From NCBI RefSeq assembly GCF_000350225.1, contig NW_005178973.1, positions 62,001 through 126,000 on the forward strand: a stretch of DNA of 64,000 nucleotides. The letters run 5' to 3'. The notes under the pieces were generated by a model. That model was not told the origin of the DNA. It made no database searches and saw only the letters and a list, made by a program, of their open reading frames with translations. The first letter of the stretch is position 1, and every line of letters begins with the position of its first letter. This document shows positions 63,665-64,000 of this stretch, piece after piece. The position numbers and the translations under genes are program-made. This DNA comes from Chondrus crispus. Lineage: Eukaryota > Rhodophyta > Florideophyceae > Gigartinales > Gigartinaceae.

Positions 63665-64000
63665 ATGAGGGGAATTTTTGACGACGCAAGCTGAGGTCCG
63701 CCCAGGACAGAAGACTTCGTCAGTGACACTGCGGTTCTCACCGCCCCCTTCCACCGCCGACTCCGCCGAAGGACGTAGGAACCGAGTCGCAGACGAGCAA
63801 TACCGCGACAGGATGAGCGCACGAAATTTGGATGAGGATTGGACAACCACAGCTGATGCTCTAGCCCGGAAATCTTGCGCGATGTGCAAGATCATTGAAG
63901 CGGCGTACCTCTTGACGTTGAATAGCGACAAGTGTGTGCACCAGAATCGGACACCGAAGTCCACCGAGAAATTTAATTTAAGAAAACGTGTCATGCCGGA
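63665..64000 (+). CDS. open frame running off the window, possible gag fragment
   Basis: About 110 codons without a stop from just after a TGA to the window edge, with VADEQYRDRMSARNLDEDW and a Cys/His stretch (CAMCKII ... DKCVH). The first ATG is at 63811. No family is recognised; composition resembles the retroelement sequence nearby. Confidence 0.3.

Noticed and set aside
1..64000. tRNA, rRNA and CRISPR arrays
   Set aside because: A read-through by eye found no convincing tRNA T-arm plus acceptor pair, no rRNA and no regularly spaced identical repeats with unique spacers. A covariance-model scan would be needed to exclude tRNAs.

Overview
The window is nuclear DNA of a compact, GC-rich eukaryote. 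Every host gene reads as one uninterrupted exon, including one of 7.75 kb. Genes sit in tight islands separated by blocks of LTR retrotransposons and Tc1-like elements. This pattern (intronless gene islands, nested Ty3/gypsy chromoviruses, an organelle-type seryl-tRNA synthetase with an N-terminal extension) fits a florideophyte red alga such as Chondrus. That assignment is an inference and was not checked against a database.

Layout. 1-3.3 kb: 3' part of a Ty1/copia element whose pol carries one nonsense codon, with its LTR. 3.6-31.5 kb: the gene island. On the minus strand it has two bZIP proteins with a shared N-terminal module (3.6-5.4 and 5.7-7.4 kb, the second crossing an assembly gap), an F-box/LRR-like protein, a 2,583-residue SEN1/senataxin-type helicase, a LUC7 U1-snRNP protein, and a third relative of the two bZIP proteins that lacks a bZIP. 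On the plus strand follow seryl-tRNA synthetase and AMP-forming acetyl-CoA synthetase, then a poly-Q bZIP on the minus strand. 31.5-36 kb: mostly non-coding, with a second gap, a possible non-autonomous transposon and a folded inverted repeat. 36-40.6 kb: two divergent paralogous three-pass membrane proteins, one frameshifted. 40.7-43.4 kb: two decayed Tc1/mariner elements, one with Sleeping-Beauty-like IR/DR ends. 43.4-61 kb: nested chromoviruses. A minus-strand element A is cut in gag by element B, B is cut in gag by element C, A also has a solo LTR inside pol, and another solo LTR lies just outside A. 61-64 kb: unassigned, probably retroelement-derived.

What stands out. (1) Three proteins here share an apparently undescribed N-terminal module (an R-W-[VL]-x-x-W-L-F-like motif, a G-R-F-A-F motif and a Y-x-F-x-x-L-P motif), two of them joined to a bZIP. 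(2) All three bZIPs in the window lack the otherwise near-invariant DNA-contacting arginine (N-x7-R); it is Asn, Asn and Tyr, and the leucine heptads confirm the register. (3) Several genes have a long C-run (mRNA sense) 12-60 nt before the start codon. (4) The spacers carry long, nearly perfect palindromes. (5) Two SerRS/ACS upstream regions carry clusters of CACGTG G-boxes, a class of site bZIP proteins commonly bind. Together these suggest, as inference only, a lineage-specific bZIP regulatory system.
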